NCBI GenBank assembly: GCA_033063855.1
Contig: CP093831.1
Coordinates: forward strand, 28,644,001 to 28,708,000
Reading direction: 5' to 3'
Length of the DNA stretch: 64,000 nt
From: Smittia aterrima
Lineage: Eukaryota; Arthropoda; Insecta; Diptera; Chironomidae
This document shows positions 1 through 13,767 of this stretch, piece by piece (the first letter of the stretch is position 1; every line of letters begins with the position of its first letter). Below the pieces are notes generated by a model that worked only from the letters and a program-made list of their open reading frames with translations, did not search any database and had not been told where the DNA came from. The translations under genes and the position numbers were made by a program.

Positions 1-2799
1 TAGAAATGAAATGAAAACAGTTTGCATCTTCTTGTTGTACCATTTGCTGATGCTCCTTTACGATAATCGCTCTGTGAAATCCCCTCCAGACGACGGAGCA
101 TGTGTAAAGCAACAAGTTGGTGCTTTATCCTACGTGAGGAACATGTTATTTGCCTCCAATGAAAACCTAAATCAAACATGTTAAGGGAGCCAAAAAAAAA
201 ACACTTGATGACTTCCTTTTAAAAATTTAATCAAGAATCCCTAATAGAAAAGTTTAATTAATTCGGGATATTTAATATCAAAACGATTAAGTGCTCTCAG
301 CCCTTTGTTGACACTGGCAATATTCATTCTCACATGACCGCACCAATTGCATAATGATAAAGGGAAAATTAATTTTCATAAGTTTTCCCTTCTATTCCTT
401 AAAGTAAGGACACTGCGAAGGGTTGTGCGAAAGTACTTGAGATGCTGTAAAGCGATTAAAACTGAAAAGGGAACAAAATGAAATGGAAATTCATGATGTC
501 GAGGTCGAGGGGGGTGGAAGCAAATGAAGCATCACGATAAGAGTGCTCTAATGGGATCAAATTAATATTCATGAGAAGACGGAACATCATCAAGAGAGGG
601 AGGGAGGGAAGGGGATAGGGTCGCAGCCGGCAGTTTATAGCGCAACAATTTGCAGTAAATTTCTGATTTCGGCTAACGCTACTTGACCTCGATGAAGCTC
701 TAGTGCAACAAAATACAAAATGCTCTGTGGAGAAGAATTCTCTCTTCTCGAAATCCAATTAAAATGCATTGTTTAGCAATTTTTCCCTTTAGCAGTTCGC
801 AGCGTTCTCAAATCCTTGTCCATCCGTGAAAGCACAAGCAGAGTGAATTTTCCATGAGGAAAAATTCCATTCGCTTGAAGAGCACTTTTCATGCAGAATA
901 AATTTTCCCGTCGAGCTCTCAGGAAAAAAAGGAAAAGTTGAATTTGCATTTGCCGAGTCTTCGCTTTCAACAATGGAGTGCTGAGATGTGGAAAATATGT
1001 TGGTACTTGAGAGACAGAGAATGAGAGGACATGTTCGCAATAGTCTAAAGGAGAAAAAAAATCGTCACAGACAATTTATCATGTCTCTTGGTTGGAGAAG
1101 AGCTTTAAAAGGTTTTTCACTGTTTGCTCGCCAGTCTCGAGTCGACCGAGTGAGAGAGATTTTTTGCTGTCCCGTGTTCCGTCAGTGCACTTGCCATTGA
1201 GAGAAGCAAGAAGAATGAAAATTGAAATTAATTCGACCTTATGAACATTGTTTGGACATGCGCTGGGTCGGGCAATGTCATGGTGAACGAGTATCTCCCT
1301 GTCTTCCTTCGATGGGCAGATAAAAGTGGCTTTTTATTATCGAAATTGTGATTCTTCCGAACGATAAAAAAGGATTGCGAAGGATCCTTGGCACTCCGAT
1401 GAGCTCCTCTCCATCCAAACTGAAATAGAAAAACTTAAATTTATTGTTGTTTTGCAGCAATTAAACTTTGATAAAAGTGGAATGGGTACAACAAAGAATT
1501 CTTTTTAAAGGCCGGCAATATTGTGAAACAATAAAAAAAATATTTTATGCTTTTTTCGTCCAAATTCTCCTTTCTCGGTTTCAACCCCGTCGCAACTTTG
1601 GGTCGGACTCGATGCGAAAAACAATAAAATACCGTCAAGCAATAAATTGCGAAATTTTTCGTGGAAGAAGTGAAATAAAAGTTAAATAATTCGAGCGAGT
1701 TCTTGGATCATTTCGAGTTTTGTGGAATTATTTGTTCAGGTTTAAAGCGCTTAAAGCCAAATTTCGAAGACAATTCAATATTCGTCATATTTATAATGAA
1801 CAAAGTCATCTTGTTTATCGATTTTGCCATTTGTCCCCAACGCGTTCATCACCCAAATCCTGTTCATGAATCGTGGCGCAGAAAAAAAGCGATGAACACG
1901 ACAAATAAATAAAATACCAAATTCAATTCTTCAACCTTTTTTTCTATCTTTGGATCCTTTTCTTGTTTCTGAGAGACTGCTAGGGAAAATAAGTTTCCTC
2001 AACTGGGAGGAGAGAAGGCGAAGAAAGATGAAAATTAAGGAATTGTTGTTCGAGAAGATGAAAAAAACAAATAAAAAACTTTTCTCTTCTCCGCTTCCAA
2101 GCACAGGAGGGATGAAAATCGAATTATTGTCTTATAGATTATTGCGGTGTCGTTTCTTGCCTTTCTATGTGGCTTGACTATGGTGGCAACCCCTTTCACT
2201 TGCACGTTCTTCCCCACAGTTATTGTTTTCGAATCAGCTTTTATTGTATTTTCCGAATCGAGAAGAATTTTCTTTTCTTTTATTTCAATGCAAATTCGAA
2301 GAAAACTCGCTCTCGGATGCTTTGGGGACGGGAGACATAAAAGAAATTTCCTTTCAATATTGTCGTCTTCTGAGACATTTCCCTTGTCCTCACTCACATG
2401 GACTGTTCTGTTATTGAAGACAAATTTTCTTTTTTAATAACGGATGATGATAGACATGGACAAGCATGAAGGGACATTGGTACAACCATAAAGAAAATTT
2501 GAGAGTTGACCCACATTATGAAACATTCATTTGTGATTGTCATGAGGAAGATTTTTCGTCTGATAAATTTTAATAAAGTTTCGACTATCGCCCACACGAT
2601 GATCTCCTTGTCAGGGGCTCTCAAGTTGAATTTATTGATTTTTTGATGATGCTTCGGTCGACACCCATTGCAAGATGAAAACAACACCAACGAAAGGAAA
2701 CGGCGAGGCCCTTTTCCGAATCAGTGAGAAAGATATGGACTAGCACTAGATGAAAGTTTTGTAGCCATTTAAACCCATTTTCATTCGATTTGTCGACAA

Positions 2800-2819
2800 G
2801 GAATGGCGCATGAGGAATG
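2800..2819 (+). promoter_or_regulatory. Pair of TEAD/Scalloped (MCAT) core motifs
   Basis: GGAATG occurs at 2800-2805 and again at 2814-2819 in the same orientation. GGAATG is the core of the MCAT element bound by TEAD/Scalloped proteins, and sd is the main gene of this region, so autoregulation is conceivable. A 6-mer is expected often by chance in 64 kb, so this is weak evidence. Confidence 0.15.
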
Positions 2820-4603
2820 GAGACGGGGCAAAAGAAATTGAAAATATTTATTGGATATCTATTTTGAATAAAGATCTATTTATCTCAGATAGCGTCGTAG
2901 TGGCAGAGTCTGGGAAAAAACAACTTCAACCTCCTTCAAATTGCTTTCCGACGACGCTTATTTTCTTCTCCTCTTCTTCCTTCTTTTAATTTATCGTTTT
3001 TGATTCGAATTTTGTCATTGAAAATGCTCGTTCGGGATGATGACTGGGCGATTGGATAGAGCAAGAGTGAGAGAGGGCGAGTGTGAGACGAAGAGACGGG
3101 TTAGAGAGGGCAACAAAAGAAAAAAAGAACATTAATCTCATCTCGCAAATGATAAATTGATGTGCCTGCGCTTCGAACGTTACGCCAAGAATATATTTCA
3201 TTGTAATAACTTAAAATTTGTTCCGAACACTTGAAGTAATTTAAGTTTTCGGTTGCAAGCGACCATCGATCGTATATTAAAACTTGACAATTTTTTCCTC
3301 AACTTCTCGATATATTATTCAAGTTTAAATTCATTCAAATATTCGCCGCGCTCACCGATCACTCGCAATTTATTCTTTCCTGATTGTTTACCCCATTGAC
3401 AAAACGATTCGATCCGCATGAATAATTTACGTTTCCGTTGCTCCTTGCGCCGTTGATCCATTCGATTATGAAAACCCGTTTGCTTCATTCATGAGACTGA
3501 CTAGCGAATGCGAAAAAGAATCAGCAACGCGGCTATCGATGATGCAATAAATTAACTCGAGGTTTACGGTTTGCAATCAAAAATGATTCGCACAACATCC
3601 GGAGTTCGTTTTCAATTCTCTTTTCATCTGCTAAAGTCAGCACACCGCTTGATGCCTCCAGTTCACGATCTTTTCTCTCTGTTGTGTTATCATCCTTCAA
3701 TCTGCCTTCTAATGAGACAGCAAACAGATCCGAAGCGTGTAATATTTTATTGCATATTCTTACTCTCGCTCATCATCAGATCATAATCATAATAATCAAA
3801 AAGAGTTCGAAATTGAAAAATCTCCGAACTGATGCTTAATGATTAAGTTCAATTGAAAGAAAGAACGCTCATCTGTAACTTGATGCTTTGAAATGAGAAC
3901 TTTGCAAGAGACTCTCATAAATATTCACGAGTGGCATCTGTGATTCAACAAAGAGCGAGATTGTTGTTGTTTCTTCCGAAAAGAAAATAAGATCACTAAA
4001 CGGCTTAAAAGTGAACGACTCTTGCTCATTCTTTAAAAGCACAATACAACTTTTTGAAACTCTCGCGTTGCTTTTGCTGAGTCAGTTGTTGGTCAGGGCT
4101 AGCCAACGGCCAACAGTTCACCAGATGAATTATGCTGTTACATCAATTGCTTGGAACGATCCTCGAAGCTTGATTGATGGCTTTCGCACTGACATGCTAT
4201 CTGGCGAGCACAGAACCTCAGGCGATTGTTTCTAGATCATTCGCAAGTTAGTTGAATGAGGCTTTTCGTAATTGCTCGTACTTTTTGGTCGGAGGTGTTG
4301 TTGAGTGGTAAAGAAGCTCAATATGTTCTACTGAGCTCTCGAGCTTAGTTTTCTTTTTCTTACCTCGCTGATGCGAATGTGTATCATCAAATTGGATAAC
4401 AAAGAAAACACGAGATGGAAAAATAAACCAAAAACGAGTTTTTTCTTTCAAAAGTCGAGAGGAGAGAAAGAAAAAAAAAACGACTCGAAGAATAAGAAGA
4501 GTCAACGCTTCTTATTCCATCGACTCTTTATGTTCTCCCCATCTCACCTTCTTCCTTCATTGTGTAAGATGTGCTACTGTGTAATATTTAATTTGATCAA
4601 ACA

Positions 4604-4618
4604 AACGATACAGAGAAG
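4604..4618 (+). other. 15-nt match to the ACAGAGA region of U6 snRNA
   Basis: The 15 bases AACGATACAGAGAAG equal the conserved central segment of eukaryotic U6 snRNA. The flanks do not continue as U6: the next bases skip to CATG, where U6 has ATTAGCATG, and the 5' part is unlike U6. At best this is a remnant of a U6 pseudogene; it may be chance. Confidence 0.2.
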
Positions 4619-6261
4619 CATGTATCCATGCAGTGGACGAAGGCCCTCAAGAACTAAAACGCTGCAGCTTTGATTTTATAAAAAGTAGAAGTGAGGAGAG
4701 AATTGTAATAATTAACACAAAGCAGGCAATTGAGAAGCGTAAGAGATTCAATTTGAGATGGTCGACTACGCCTTTAATGTCAAAGCTTTAGTTTTCTTTA
4801 TGGAACCTGCACTGCGTTCTTCTCAAATCATTTTAATTCACTCTGAATCAACTCGTTGCTGTCAATATTTGCATCATAAACTTAACAAAGCGCATAGACT
4901 AAGCTCATGCAACAACAGAAGAAACTTCAAAAACAGGTTTTTCTTCTAGCTCACTCATTAATATTTCATCCAAGAAACGTTGAATAATTTATTGAATAAT
5001 ATAATCTACAAATGCAAATGAACATAAAAGCTCATTCACAATTTTTATTAATTCTATATGTTTTTTTTATTTTCCATCTCTTTCCAGGTAAGTTCTCAAA
5101 CACTCAACATGAACTCTTAAAGATGATGCAAGACACTTGAGAGTCTGTAAACTCGAGAAGCGGGTAAGCGGGATGAGAAAAGCAGAATAAACATTTCGAA
5201 ATCAAGAAAGTTCTGTTAAATAACAGAAGCGAGACAGTTTTTATGCGGGCTCTGTTCATGCTTTCAGCTTTGAGTTGAAAGTCGATTTAATAAATTTCCC
5301 GAAAAGCGCATGTAAGCGCCAGCACAGAAAGCAAATTACATGTAAATTCAATTTAGAAGAGAATTTATGGCAAAACAAAATAATTTGCAATTGTTAATCG
5401 CTTTACAAGCAACCAGGAAAACGCTTTCGGTACGAGATCGGTGCATGCAATTAAGTAACAGGCAAAACGCTCGCGCTTAGCTTCATCAGCTCCATTTAGA
5501 GCGACACTTCACGAGAATGGTCATAACTTTAATAATTGACATTATTCACTGTTGCCAGAGAATGAGAGAGAGAAAAATTGCAGCTTAGAGCTTAGGAAAA
5601 GCTGACGCGGGAAATTTATCGCAACATGTGGTTGACATCTCAGTTACAATCAATCTAGAGTAGCTTGATCTATGACAAGGGAATTCGCTGGCAGCATTTT
5701 CTAAATTTAGCAAAGTTATTTCAATTATTTCATAAATTTGAATGCGGTTGCAATTTCCCTTTTTATTCAATCAGTCTGCGAAATGGACAGTTTGACTTGC
5801 TACGCGAGCTGTCGAAGGAAATTTGCTGATACCAAAGCTTCGATTACAAGTTGACACTGTAGGAAAGCAAGCGAATTCATTAAATCATGTGCGAGAAACA
5901 TGTTTGACTCCATTTCAAAATGGATATTAATTACTTCACGACACTTTCTGCACTACGTTGATTAAATCAGTTGCGCCAGCTTAAGCTGTCGATGAAAAGC
6001 TCTGAATGCGTGAACACGTGTCGAATGCAAGATTTGCGTAACAAATATCTTGGTGACTTCATATCTAAATTAAACCTCTGACTTAACCTGGACGATGTTT
6101 TGACATTTAAAATCTCGAAAAAACTATTTCCTTCATTGTTAGTTAATCAACCCACGCACGATTAAAAATATGCAAAACTCTCGAGCGGCCGATGACAGAC
6201 ACTAAATACTTCATCGTCATTTCTCGTTTTATAATCAAAACATTTCGTTCGGTAGACATGA

Positions 6262-6297
6262 TTTAAAAATTTTCCAAAAAATTCGGAAAATTTTAAA
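6262..6297. repeat. AT-rich inverted repeat (stem-loop)
   Basis: The arm at 6262-6275 (TTTAAAAATTTTCC) pairs with 6285-6297 (GGAAAATTTTAAA), with one bulged base and a 9-base loop. It could form a hairpin in DNA or RNA. It is too short for a microRNA precursor, and no function is claimed. Confidence 0.35.
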
Positions 6298-6998
6298 CAA
6301 AAGGAGCGGAAAATGATAAAACATGAAAACTGATGAGCTTTGGTTTCACTGCCCACACAACAAAAACAAAATCAACCGCAAAACCGCATCAGATACATGC
6401 GAAAAACAATTCACAATTTTAATTTTTATAAATTATATAATTTTTATTTGTGCTGGGGGTGGAAAATGCGCTTTTTGATGAATTTATTATCTTTTTTAAA
6501 AAAAATATTTCAGTAATTAAAAATTTTCGCCGTGGAGCGAGCATTAATAATGTTGTGAGTGTTTGTAGCTTGGCAACCGCAAAATCAAATATGATGTGAA
6601 CTCGTTCTGGGGGTGAATGGAAAAAAATGAGCAGCAGCAGTTATGCAATCGAAAACTCGTGTTAATTATTTTTTTAGCAAGCCCTGCTACCTCCCATCGA
6701 AACACTATAATGATAAAGAGATTCCCGGGAGTGATCGCCGCGCAATGGCTTTGTCATGAATTTAATTAATTATAATTATTTTCACGGGTCAAATGTTTTT
6801 TCCGCATTTTTTTATTTCAATAATTGCAATGAAACAAAATTATAGAGAAGAGATCACTTTGAGCTCGGTTATGAATTTAATGATAGCAATTAATTGTGTG
6901 CTCCTTTTTAAATGTTGTAAATATGTTCCGATCGTCATCTCATCAAATATGTAATTTCAATTGTGATAGAAATATTTTCCTTGAGATACATCAACCAA

Positions 6999-7046
6999 GG
7001 CAATGAAAATGTCTTTCAATATGGAAACGAGAATGTCTATAAATAT
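6999..7046 (+). repeat. Two tandem 24-bp units with codon-like divergence
   Basis: Units 6999-7022 and 7023-7046 differ at only 5 of 24 bases. Read in the frame starting at 6999 they give GNENVFQY and GNENVYKY. The first three differences all fall in third codon positions and are silent. They lie in a 97-codon open frame (6963-7256) with no recognisable family. Two units are too few to claim a gene. Confidence 0.4.
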
Positions 7047-9278
7047 CAAAATGATTGTCATTCTTGCAGATGGAAAATCATATTTTTGCATATCTCTCGA
7101 TTTTATGGGCATTTGAAGAATGCTCCATCTTTCATGAGTTCCAATGAAACTCGTGACTGGGCATCGTCTCGCTTCTCTGCTTCAATTAATTCAATCCCAA
7201 ACTTCACCAAGGCAACTTTCTCTTGGCTTTGTCAGTCTCCCATTGCCGAGGGATGAGAGTCGTAACGATACTTTATTAAAAATGATGGAAAATTTTACAT
7301 TTTCCGAGATTGCTGCAAAAATAGTTTCACATTCAGATGGAAAATTGCTGTTTGCTGGTCCATCATGTTATTGTGTTGCATGCTGCTTCTCGACTACTTC
7401 CGACCCCAGATATTCAACTATCATTTACAGACGAAACTTTTTGGGCTTACAGGAAATTTAATATATTGTTTGTGGGCTTGGAGCAAACTCTGTTGCAGTT
7501 TCCGAAATATTTTCAAAAATAAAAACCAGAAAACATGAAAATATAAAAACTTTTCATTTGGAATGAATTTCATGATTTTATTCAAATTTGTGCGGAAAGG
7601 ACACGACACATTATTTTGAAGCATCATGTGAAATAATAAAAGGCGGCCAGCCAGTCATTGGACGTTTGAGCAGTAGAAAACAATTTTCAAAGGGAGAGAA
7701 AGACATTTTCATTCAAAATGTAATAGTAAATTCATTGGGAAAACTTCTTTTTAGATCGTTTCCTCGGGGAGAGAGAGATAGGGAATGAGTGTCCGTAAGG
7801 ATCGACAGGGATGAGAAAATATTCAATTTAAATTCCATTCCTTATACTTTATGATTTCTGATGAACGTTAGACAATGTATTCACTTGATATTCTTAGAGA
7901 TTGTTAAGGAACTTCTGGAGTGACGAAATCTCTGAATGATTCCCGTTGTAAAATGATATTTCTGCCATTGTATGGTATCGGATAGTTTTCCATTCTATTA
8001 AATATTCAAAGCCAAACTATTTCCTTGAATGTTACGGCTGCAACATTTTAACGTTAGTTCGAAGATGCTTGAGATGTCCTTATGGTCATTGTCGTTTCTT
8101 CGGAATGTTCTTCTTGCTATCATTTAATGATGCAAAGTCTAAACCGAGAGACAGTCAAAGAAAAGTCCTTTTGACAACAATTGTCTCTTCCAGATAATTA
8201 AAATATCTATCTCCTCTCAACGTTTTAATTAATAAATTTCCAATAGGAAAATCGTTTTGTGTCACTTGATTATGAATCGCCTTGTGCAAAGGATGTTGTC
8301 TCGCAATCGGAATTGGGAAGGGTGCGGAGAATGGAATGTTTTTTTTTTCTATTATTTCTGCCGTTTGTGTGTGACGTCGTGCATGTGGAATGTGCAGCAG
8401 CATAACATTTAAATACCCTAAAAGTATTTCTGCACCTGGACTTTAGTTTACTTCGTGCACCCTACTCGAATGCTTCGTCTGTCCCATTCATAATGTGCTC
8501 TATCGAAATGAAATTTTTGTTTCTTCCTTCCTCTTGTTCTTTGATTCGTGCTCAGGCATATGCTGCACTCTTATTTCCAAATTAACAATATTTCGTGAGT
8601 TTTTTTGGTTCAGTGACCTGCTCGATGTTAGTAGGAACTGCTCGATCATGTAACTTCGATTCTAGTTTGCGTATTTCATTTTAAAATTTAAAAAAGTAAG
8701 TTTTAAAAAACTCACGTTTCCTGTACATAACCTTTCTCTCTTCCTTCTTTATCTTCTCCTCATTCATTCATAGGCCATTGCAAAAGAAGTTTCTACCTTC
8801 TCAGGTGCATCAAACAGTCACATCCACTTCGCATGTGATGATATGCACAACATAAACTCAAAACAAAACGGGCACGAGTGGAGCTGAAAAGCGATAATAA
8901 ATTATCTCAAAAACATGTCGATGATCGCCAAAGCGAAATTGTTTATTAAGAAAGGTCACGTCCGAGCGTTGTCGAACACAAAGGAGTGAGAGAAAAACGT
9001 TTTTCCTAGCAATATTCAAGTTTCGACTCTGATTAGATGAAAAATGCGACCTCGGTTCTCGTTGAAACCATCGAGGAAATTTAGAACATCACTCACTCTC
9101 TCTCTCATTCTCCTTCTATCTACGACAGGCCACAATTTCAATATCGCAACATGCCATTCCATTATTTTTCCGGTTGAAACATCTGCTCGAGCCGGTCGGC
9201 GAGTTTTCACAGAACAATAATAAACTGGAAACATTTCTTTCATATCTCCCTACTCGGATTTTATTCACGCTAACTCAT

Positions 9279-9290
9279 ACACACACACAC
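9279..9290. repeat. (AC)n microsatellite
   Basis: A short run of alternating AC, followed by ACC/AAC-rich sequence. It is a simple repeat. Confidence 0.7.
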
Positions 9291-12200
9291 CAACACCAAC
9301 GCACGCTCATGGCATAATTCTACCGTTTAATCCTTACGACTCGCATAAATATCAGAACAGAGAGGGGAACAAGCCAGAAAAATTCCTTGCAATTGTGATA
9401 TTTTATTATGAAGTTCGTGAACGACAAAAATATTTTAATAAATTTCGAGTGAGATAGGAAGGGTTTTTTGGTTAATCAAAACTTTCTCGTGAAACTAGAA
9501 ATTCTGATGCTACAAAGAAATATACAGAAACCTAAAACTGTCGATTTGAACTTTTGTATCAGTCAAATTGATGGATGAAGCCGGGAGGCTGATAGATAAA
9601 TAAAATTCTTTTTAGATTGTCAATGATTCAATTCCGTAGGCAAAAAGTAAAACAAATTTACAATGTTTCCAATACAGAAAGCATCGTATGCCGTTTCGAG
9701 GCTGAAACGAATCCTTCGTTAGATTCATTGAGTTGATTGATGAATAAATCGCTGTTAGTCAGATACAAATTGAAATGCACTTTTGAAATCCAAATCGGAA
9801 CGAAAAGTTGCCAACCCGCTTGACTTTTCATCTCAACTCTTGTCGAAATCGTTCCCGGGGACAAGCGAGAAACTACAAAACACCATCGTTTGCAAAATTT
9901 GTTATCAAATTGTGCATTTAGACGACAAAAAACTTGATAATAGGAATGCGAGAAATGTTTTGCCCTCAAATCAGATTGCAACATTTCAATTGTACCATTC
10001 AATTAATTGGTCGGTTGTTCCCTTCCGAGTTATTCGCTCCTGTATGCAATATTAATTTCGCAATGTTTGTTTCCGCGGAAAGAGCGAGTTGAGGGCGGAG
10101 GAAAGGGAAATGTTAACAAAAAGCCAAACGACTGTTGATACGGCACACAGAAAAAGGATTTTTTTGCCTGCTCTGTGCACAATCGCTCGAAGTGGAATTG
10201 ATGAACACATGAAATAAACGTTTTGGCGATGAAGAGAGATTTTATTTGCTCGAGCTCTATGAAAACAATTTTCGTTGTGGGACGGATTTTCCGATTCTGC
10301 TGCACTTAATTTTTGCAGCGAATCTTTTTTTTTTTCGTTGTTAAGCCAAAAATAAACATTTTTTTGTGACGTTGTGTCGCTTTTCGGGTTCCCGCTCTGG
10401 CTGACAGTTGTTTAAGTGCTCGACATAAAATAAATCACACGCGAAACGATGGGAAAACACTTTGAGAATGTTAATTAACGGGAATGAAGTGTGAGTGAGT
10501 ACACAGGAAAGGAGGCCGGGAAATGAATTGATTTAAAATTCATTCGCGAAAACTCGTGGGCAATTGCAAAAATTGAAAAATCACAGCGGCAGCGAAATTG
10601 AGAAGTGTTTCGCAGATGTATCTATTTAGATAACCGCTCATCCAAATCGTGATCGGCTTTTTATAAAATTAATCGCCTTCAAACATGAGTCATGAGAGAC
10701 TAGATGATTAAGAAGAAACGCGCGAGTTCGACAAGATTAAACGAGACAACGAAGAAGGAAAATAAATATTGAGCTTGGTGATAAATACGCTTTAGGCCTC
10801 TAGAGAAACGAAAAAAACAATCTGAGTCATTGGAAAATTTCCTAGAAATCAAATTTTGGTGAATCAGATTTGCTAATTTTATAATTCCAATGGCGCTTAA
10901 AACTCTTCAGTTGAATCAATGACAAAACCTACTAATGGCCACAATGAGAAAGTGTCTGACCGGTTTCAAAATACACGTCAGCTTTCAACTTGAAGCATCG
11001 AGAACGGCAAAGAAAGAGTATCGGTAACAAGTTGACGAAGCAATCTGACGCTGCTGTCGTTATTTCTCCCAGTTTTATTGCTCGAAGAACAAATTTTATT
11101 TAATTTTTCTGCTGCTGGTGATGGCTCGGGTTATTGTTGGTTGTCTTTCTTAGTTTCTATTCTTAGACTTCGTTCTCTTTCAAGTTTCATTCTTCTCTTT
11201 ACTTCTTTCAGCGAAGCATCGAAGTCTTAATGGAAATTAAGTGAAGTTGTGCTTATTGTTGGAAGCATTGAGGCACGAAAAAAAGAGAACTTGAAAACAT
11301 GATTTGTGATGTCTTGATGATGTTTCACCTTCGAAAGAAAGGAGAATCGAATCTTCAATTGCGCGAGATCATCTCGTGATGATAATGCAAATATACAATT
11401 CATGAAAATGGCTTTTCTCTTAACTTTCTGACGCTTGATGGATTTGACTTCTAGCCTTCACTCAGATGAAATCAAACAGTCGAGAAATGTAGAGCGAAAT
11501 ATTAGTTAGATCGACTGACAATTTAACAATTGAGCAATCAAGTAATCGCTTTAGGCTAAGCGTCCACAAACTGCACATTCGCGTGGCGCAATCTTCAAAC
11601 GGTAATTCAAATTGTCTATCGTCAAAATTCCATCTGCGTATTCGCGAAAATGTGAACACAAAAAAAAGGTCTTTCTATTTACATTTTCGCTTCATCGCCA
11701 TCCTTCTCAGAATAGAGCTAACCGATTTTCTGCCATTAATGTTTGATGTTATATGGCAAACAAAACAAAACTTAGCTCCTCTTTAGATTACTCAGAAACC
11801 AGAAATAATATATTTAGCAGAAAAGATTTTCGAGAAAAGATCAAACGAGAGAAATGTAATCAGCGTAATGGGTCTGGCAGTCGATGAACTTGAAATAAGA
11901 GGCAAAGAGCTTTTGCAAGAATCAAGGAGCATTCTTACGACCTTTTGACTCTTGAGAGAATCAGTCATAAAAGTTCGAAAACTAAAACTTTCTCCGTGTA
12001 TTCAGTTTTCATGTTTTCCTTTCTTGTTATTATGAACGATCATTTTGACGAGTCTAAGTCGTAAATTGAAAGCCGCAGAATTGAATTCGTGGGGAATCAT
12101 CTTTCCGTCATGGCTAGCCGGTAAACCGTCGTGGCTATTAGAAAAAGTCGTGATCGAAAAAATGCTAATAAACTAGAAACGCCGTCTCGTTTAATTGAAA

Positions 12201-13753
12201 TATGACACAAATTGAATAATTTCTGTTTGTTTTTGCATGTCATCGTCTGATGAATATTAAGTTCGCTGATTGTTTAATCATTCAATTTATCATGCCACGA
12301 CAGTGTCTCCGGCGTCGATTGAAAGCTATCTACTTCTAATCATCGCGAATAACGAGAACTCAAGTGTGGACAATCTTTTGAATCTTTTTGAGTTTGCCGT
12401 CGGAAGATTTCATCATTTTAAAATTTATTCCGCTGTGGCTGAACTTCTGAAGGAATCCAAATAAGATTTTATTAACTCTGTCGCTCAAATGTTTCCTCAC
12501 AATTCAGAAATGTCATAGCCGAACATCAGAGGCGGGATGTATCTTGTAAGAAGGCGGACGAAGCTTCATTGGTAATGTCGATCTCGTTGCGTAATTGTAC
12601 GCGAGATGAATCCGTTGCGAGATATTCGTGAACAAATGCGAGATATTAAATTCGCAACATTACAATTTCACTCTGTAATGTATGACACAAACAGCATTAA
12701 CTCACTAACGTAAGGGAAGAAGAATGTTATTAAGGCAGAAGGTTTCGGGGAATTTTCATCATCTGGAGCGGAGAAGACAATTTTTCATGTTCGTTTATTA
12801 AATAAGTCGGAAATTAATAACAATTTTGTGCTTACTATTTACGAAATGGAAGATTTGAGAAATTTTCTCAAGAAATATTTGCTCAATTTCCATCAAGACG
12901 AGATCATGTTGTTATGTCGCATACCTCGGGGGATTGGTTAACGTCTGAGATGAAGAAAAATTCTTTGAAACACCGTTTTGAGATTTTCTAGAGTTTGGGG
13001 TGCCTGAACTTAGTTTATGTTTTAAGAATATTTTAATTTTTGATTTCCATTGAAATTAGTTCAAAGTTTTCTCAATTTAAAGAACTACTAAGTGACCCGA
13101 TGCAAAGATAAATGTTTTGATACGACGGATTCTAAAATAAACGAAATAAATAAACAACAGCAGCGAGAAGGCTGCAAAAAGGAAAATGCAAAAAATTCTT
13201 GAAATTCCAGAGCTCCGTCGAGCGTCGAGTTGCGTTCTGTGTTGTGTTTTTAAAAAGTACATTCCGTCAGATCTATCTTTCTTTTCGCGGAGCTCTCTTA
13301 TGTACACGTTTATATTTATCGCTCATGTGAACCTCAGAGACACAAAAAAAAACTTATAAAAGCGAGATGCGATAAACTGCGAAGAATTTTCGCAAATTTA
13401 ATGTTTTTCTCTGGTTGCTGGTTAAAATTGTCAGCGTCGAGTTTAGAAATATGTTGAGTTGCCAGTTTTCATCGTTCTCTTGGACTCTCGTCTGGTTATA
13501 AGATTGATCGTTGAATGCCTAATCTGGCATCACTCTTTGCGAAATTCATAAACAAATGCCGACCAAATTAAGGGCGAATGCAAAAGTTCTCCGCCATTCC
13601 TGACATAATTTTATATAAACCGATCCCCAGAGAGACTCTTTGAATTAAAAATTAAATAACACAAAATGGCAAAAGCATGCGATTCGTAAAAGAAATGGCA
13701 AATCTTATCTGAATGGTTACGCCATTTTCGCTTAATGAATCGTTCCATTTACA

Positions 13754-13767
13754 ACACACACACACAC
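13754..13767. repeat. (AC)n microsatellite
   Basis: A short alternating AC tract in non-coding DNA. Confidence 0.7.

Noticed and set aside
2035..2397. 120-codon - strand open frame
   Set aside because: No family resemblance, no clear promoter or splice context, and composition typical of chance frames in this AT-rich region.
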